A stretch of DNA of 64,000 nucleotides from Shinella sp. PSBB067 (GTDB taxonomy: Bacteria > Pseudomonadota > Alphaproteobacteria > Rhizobiales > Rhizobiaceae). Below, piece after piece: positions 61,016-64,000 of this stretch (the stretch's first letter is position 1; each line of letters opens with the position of its first letter). The notes beneath the pieces were generated by a model. That model worked only from the letters and a program-made list of their open reading frames with translations, was not told where the DNA came from and ran no database searches. The stretch is from assembly GCF_016839145.1 (NCBI RefSeq), contig NZ_CP069303.1:1612001-1676000 (forward strand). The letters are read 5' to 3'. Made by a program: the position numbers and the translations under genes.

Positions 61016-61842
61016 GCCACGTCACCGCCCTCCTTCCGCCGCAGGCCCCGCCCCCCGCCCCCGCCAAGCCCTTCACCACCGGCCGCTTCTTCGGCAACCT
61101 CTTCATGGGCGTCTGGCTGGCGCTCACCGTCGGCATCTTCCTTATGATGGTCGAGGGCTGGGATCCCGAGAAATTCACCAAATACGGCCCGAGCTACCTT
61201 TCCGGCCTCGGCGTCACGCTGCTGCTCGTCGGGCTTTCCGTCGTTCTCGGCGGCATCCTCTCGCTGCCGCTCGCCTTCGCGCGCATGTCGAAGAACAAGG
61301 CCTTCTCCTGGTTCGCCTATGGCTATGTCTACTTCTTCCGCGGCACGCCGCTGCTCACGCAGCTCTTCCTCGTCTATTACGGCCTCGGCAGCTTCTCCGC
61401 CGAGCTGAAAGCCTGGGGGCTCTGGTGGTTCTTCCGCGACGCGTGGAACTGCGCGCTCCTGACCTTCACCCTCAACACCGCCGCCTACCAGGCCGAGATC
61501 CTGCGCGGGGCGATCGAGAGCGTGGCGCGCGGCCAGCACGAGGGCGCCGCCGCCCTCGGCCTGCCGAAGAGGATCGCCTTCTTCAAGGTCATCCTGCCGC
61601 AGGCGCTCATCGTGGCGTTGCGCCCCTACGGCAACGAGATCATCCTGATGATCAAGGGCTCGGCCATCGTCGCCATCGTCACGGTCTTCGACCTGATGGG
61701 CGAGACCCGCCGTGCCTTCTCGCGCACCTTCGACTACCAGGCCTATCTCTGGGCGGCGCTGCTCTACCTCATCATCGTGGAATTGCTGCGCAACCTGTGG
61801 GCCTGGCTGGAAGCGCGCCTGACGCGCCATCTCAAGCGCTGA
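61012..61842 (+). CDS. amino-acid ABC transporter permease 2 (HisM-like)
   Basis: The 276-residue permease has a Pro-rich cytosolic N-terminus (LPPQAPPPAPAKP), about five helices, FFRGTPLLTQLFLVYYG and the EAA loop EGAAALGLPKRIAFFKVILP. It overlaps permease 1 by 4 bases. The ATP-binding subunit that normally completes this operon is absent. The next gene is an unrelated Usg protein behind its own control region. The ATPase must therefore be encoded elsewhere or shared. Confidence 0.92.
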   Translation: MSHVTALLPPQAPPPAPAKPFTTGRFFGNLFMGVWLALTVGIFLMMVEGWDPEKFTKYGPSYLSGLGVTLLLVGLSVVLGGILSLPLAFARMSKNKAFSWFAYGYVYFFRGTPLLTQLFLVYYGLGSFSAELKAWGLWWFFRDAWNCALLTFTLNTAAYQAEILRGAIESVARGQHEGAAALGLPKRIAFFKVILPQALIVALRPYGNEIILMIKGSAIVAIVTVFDLMGETRRAFSRTFDYQAYLWAALLYLIIVELLRNLWAWLEARLTRHLKR

Positions 61843-61849
61843 ACTCCAT

Positions 61850-61875
61850 GGCAGCACTCTGCAAAGGGTGCTGCC
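61850..61875 (+). terminator. stem-loop after the permease operon
   Basis: GGCAGCAC (61850-61857) pairs with GTGCTGCC (61868-61875) 8 bases after the permease stop. The T-run is absent, so termination may be weak or factor-dependent. Confidence 0.35.
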
Positions 61876-61918
61876 AACATCCTGATTTCACGAAAATTTT
61901 CCCGACACCATCCGCATT

Positions 61919-61933
61919 TTAAGGTTCTGTTAA
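61919..61933. promoter_or_regulatory. CtrA binding site (TTAA-N7-TTAA)
   Basis: TTAA at 61919-61922 and TTAA at 61930-61933 with exactly seven bases between (GGTTCTG) match the CtrA consensus. It lies 53 bases before the usg-type start, a normal position for direct promoter control. Confidence 0.65.
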
Positions 61934-61986
61934 CCTTGCGGGCGCTCAATCATAGGGACCATCATTCACCACGCAATGAGGTCGCT

Positions 61987-62253
61987 ATGACGAACGACAT
62001 GGCAATGCAGCTCAGGGGCTACGGCATGACCACGGCCCAGATCCTCTACCGGATGCCGGACCACCGGCAGTTCCTGCAGACCTACATCTGGCAGCACTAC
62101 GACCTGGCCCCCGACTTCCCGGAAATGAACAGCTTCCTCAGGTTCTGGCAGGAAAAGCTGGACGGGCCCCTGCACTCCGTACGCTACGTCCACCGCCGGC
62201 TGATCTCGGCGACGGAATGGCGCGCGCTGAAGGGCGAGTTCATCATCAACTGA
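61987..62253 (+). CDS. Usg-family protein
   Basis: The 88-residue protein matches the small alphaproteobacterial Usg family: LRGYGMTTAQILYRMPDH, LQTYIWQHYDLAPDFP, FWQEKLDGPLHSVRYVHRRLI and EWR near the C-terminus. The family name comes from neighbours of unrelated genes in enterobacteria, and its biochemical function is unknown. The ATG at 61987 has GAGG 5 bases upstream. The frame is open 17 codons further. A CtrA box just upstream suggests cell-cycle control. Confidence 0.88.
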   Translation: MTNDMAMQLRGYGMTTAQILYRMPDHRQFLQTYIWQHYDLAPDFPEMNSFLRFWQEKLDGPLHSVRYVHRRLISATEWRALKGEFIIN

Positions 62254-62263
62254 GGGTGCCGGT

Positions 62264-62992
62264 TCAGACGTGGACCTCGCCATGGGCCAGTTCGCTGTCC
62301 GTCATGTTGACCCTCAGCGAGCCATAGGCGATGGCGGCATAGAAGAGCGCCACGCAGACGAGCACGACGCTGCCGGGAACGGGCCCGAGCGCCGCATTGG
62401 CGACGACGTGCTCGAAGGCAAGCGCGATATCCTTGCCCTGGCCCGCCTGGATCTGCATGGTCGAGGAGGAGATCTTCAGGGCCCAGGCCAGGAGCAGGAT
62501 GAGGTACATCCAGCAATAATTGCGCCGCAGCCGCCGGCAGGCCGCGTCGCGGTAGCTGATCAGGAAGTCCGGCTTGCGCAGGCTCTTGGCGATGGGGGCG
62601 GCCCAGTCGAGCGCGAGCTGGCCGCGCGGATTGAGGATTTCGGCGAAATAGAACCGTTCCAGCTGCCGCACCCGCGCCCGGTAGACGTCGAAGAACCGGT
62701 AGCGCCGCGCCTCGATGAGCAGGAGCAGCGTCACCAGCAACATCGCGAAGAGCAGCACGCCGTGATGCGAGGTCGGCGTCGACAGCGAGACGGAGAGCAG
62801 CGCCGCGACCACCGTGATCGCCCAGTTCGTGGTGCGGTCGATCCGGTCGCGCCATCCCGCCATGCGCCCGAGTTCGCCGCGATAGTAATGCACCATCGTG
62901 TTGATCGTCTCCACGGGCGTGCCGGGCAGCGGGGGGCTGGCGGGGCGCCTGGCTTCGAGGGAAAGCGACGAGGGGGACATATCGGCGGGCAT
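62264..62992 (-). CDS. DUF2270 membrane protein
   Basis: The 242-residue protein has about four membrane segments (72-86, 92-106, 172-186 and 215-233). The DUF2270 core includes MVHYYRGELGRMAGWRDRID, RTTNWAITVVAALLS, FDVYRARVRQLERFYFAEIL and RDAACRRLRRNYCWMYLIL. Function is unknown. The ATG at 62992 has AGGAGG 6 bases upstream, so it is preferred over the ATG at 63034. It ends 10 bases from the convergent usg stop. Confidence 0.88.
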   Translation of the reverse strand: MPADMSPSSLSLEARRPASPPLPGTPVETINTMVHYYRGELGRMAGWRDRIDRTTNWAITVVAALLSVSLSTPTSHHGVLLFAMLLVTLLLLIEARRYRFFDVYRARVRQLERFYFAEILNPRGQLALDWAAPIAKSLRKPDFLISYRDAACRRLRRNYCWMYLILLLAWALKISSSTMQIQAGQGKDIALAFEHVVANAALGPVPGSVVLVCVALFYAAIAYGSLRVNMTDSELAHGEVHV

Positions 62993-63120
62993 GGCATTCC
63001 TCCTGCTGGTCTTTTTGGTCTTGGAAACGATCATGCGCCTCTTTCGCCGATTGATAAATGCCTATTTGCGCGCGCATCCTTCCATTGCCAAAGCCCGGCA
63101 CGGACCTTAAGAGACGCCGC

Positions 63121-63936
63121 ATGAAGAAGATCGACGAAGATGCGCTCGCGGACGCCTATAACCGCGCCCTCTCGCTGGAAAAATCCGGCGATTTCGACGC
63201 CGCCGCCAGGGCCTATGCCGAGGTGCTGGCGCTCGACCCGGAAGACCATGGCGGGGCGACCGTGCGCCTTGCCTCGATGGGCCGCGGCGACACGCCCGAA
63301 AAGGCGCCCGACGCTTATGTCGCCACGCTCTTCGACCAGCACGCCGAGGTCTTCGACAACGTGCTCGTCGACCAGCTCGGCTATTGCGTGCCGCTGCTCG
63401 TGCGCCAGCGTTTCCAGGCGCTGGAGATGGGGCCGTTCAGGCGCGTGCTGGACCTCGGCTGCGGCACGGGCCTCACCGGCGGGGCGCTGCGCGACATGGC
63501 CGAGGACATCACCGGCGTCGACCTTTCGGAGAACATGGTCGAGGTCGCCCACGACAAGGACCTCTACGAGACGCTCTACGTCGCCGAGGCCGTCGATTTC
63601 CTCGACGACAACGAGGACGAGCCCTTCGACCTCATCACCGCGACGGACGTGCTGCCCTATCTCGGCGCGCTGGAACCGCTGTTCTTCGGCGCCGCCGACA
63701 ATCTCGTGCCCGGCGGCCATTTCATCTTCTCCTCCGAGACGCTGCCGGACGACACCTTCGCCGGCCGGCCCTTCATGGTCGGCCCGCACCAGCGCTTCGC
63801 CCATTCCGCCGGCTATGTCTGCCAGCGCCTCGACGAGACCGGCTTCGACCTCGTCGAGATCACGGACATCACCGTGCGCATGGAGGAAGGCGAGCCCATT
63901 GCCGGCCATCTGGTGCTGGCGAAGTATCGCGGCTGA
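63121..63936 (+). CDS. TPR-containing SAM-dependent methyltransferase
   Basis: The 271-residue protein has one N-terminal tetratricopeptide unit (LSLEKSGDFDAAARAYAEVLALDPEDHGG, about 17-45) and a class I methyltransferase. Motif I is VLDLGCGTGLTGGAL, the acidic loop is ITGVDLSENMVEVA, and the post-I segment is FDLITATDVLPYLG. The FDQHAEVFD segment before motif I is typical of this TPR-methyltransferase group. The substrate is unknown. The ATG at 63121 has a weak AAGAGA upstream, and the frame is open 21 codons further. It is divergent from the DUF2270 gene. Confidence 0.85.
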   Translation: MKKIDEDALADAYNRALSLEKSGDFDAAARAYAEVLALDPEDHGGATVRLASMGRGDTPEKAPDAYVATLFDQHAEVFDNVLVDQLGYCVPLLVRQRFQALEMGPFRRVLDLGCGTGLTGGALRDMAEDITGVDLSENMVEVAHDKDLYETLYVAEAVDFLDDNEDEPFDLITATDVLPYLGALEPLFFGAADNLVPGGHFIFSSETLPDDTFAGRPFMVGPHQRFAHSAGYVCQRLDETGFDLVEITDITVRMEEGEPIAGHLVLAKYRG

Positions 63937-64000
63937 CCGGGAGGTTTTCGCGCAGGGTCGAGACCGAGGATAACACGAGAGGTTTGGCGTCACATGTGAC

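Overview
The window is a 64 kb piece of a GC-rich alphaproteobacterial chromosome. Gene content and protein signatures point to the Rhizobiales, most likely family Rhizobiaceae (a Rhizobium/Ensifer/Shinella-like organism): a Growth Pole Ring (GPR/RgsE) type giant protein, a class II DAHP synthase, a malic enzyme with a phosphotransacetylase-like tail, DUF2865, a Usg-family protein, RIME-like intergenic palindromes and two perfect CtrA boxes (TTAA-N7-TTAA). The genus cannot be fixed from the sequence alone. No rRNA, tRNA, insertion sequence, prophage or CRISPR array is visible.

Layout. 1-4.3 kb: end of an unknown gene, the overlapping folate operon folP-folB-folK (minus strand), a secreted DUF922 protein, a candidate small RNA, a 2Fe-2S ferredoxin and an Hpt phosphotransfer protein. 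4.8-11.7 kb: the 1,911-residue GPR/RgsE-like polar growth protein, then a Tim44-domain membrane protein. 11.8-16 kb: an Mla-type lipid transport operon (mlaE with a STAS domain, mlaF, mlaD, auxiliary lipoprotein). 16-22 kb: dipeptide epimerase, MFS transporter, LpxH-like phosphoesterase and malic enzyme. 22-30.5 kb: ABC-F ATPase, DUF2865 protein, NYN nuclease-like protein, NAD synthetase, LtaS/phosphoglycerol-transferase-like enzyme and DUF1003. 30.6-32.8 kb: a TadE/TadG pair. 32.8-39.9 kb: GFA protein, class II DAHP synthase, glutathione reductase, two unknown genes, DUF2059, ribose-5-phosphate isomerase and phosphoglycolate phosphatase. 39.9-46 kb: a chromosomal APH(3'')-like kinase, an L,D-transpeptidase, fumarase C, a GGDEF protein and a 25-codon hydrophobic small ORF. 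46-51.5 kb: an alpha/beta hydrolase divergent from a MarR regulator with an operator-like palindrome, a Kef-type antiporter, DUF971, MoaA and a DUF1176-like protein. 51.6-64 kb: a chemoreceptor, a DMT transporter split by a single extra C, mobA-mobB, a repeat-rich OmpA-family protein, a polar amino-acid ABC importer lacking its ATPase, a Usg protein behind a CtrA box, DUF2270 and a TPR-methyltransferase.

Most genes are housekeeping: folate, NAD and molybdenum cofactor synthesis, central carbon, redox, and envelope lipid and peptidoglycan maintenance. The cell-envelope and polar-growth theme is strong: GPR, Mla, L,D-transpeptidase, OmpA, the LtaS-like enzyme and the LpxH-like enzyme. Points most worth a second look are the CtrA-box-equipped GPR/Hpt divergent region, the APH(3'')-like kinase embedded in core genes, the candidate sRNA with an anti-Shine-Dalgarno-like loop, the 25-aa ORF with a consensus ribosome binding site, the repeat architecture of the OmpA-family protein, and the frameshifted DMT transporter.
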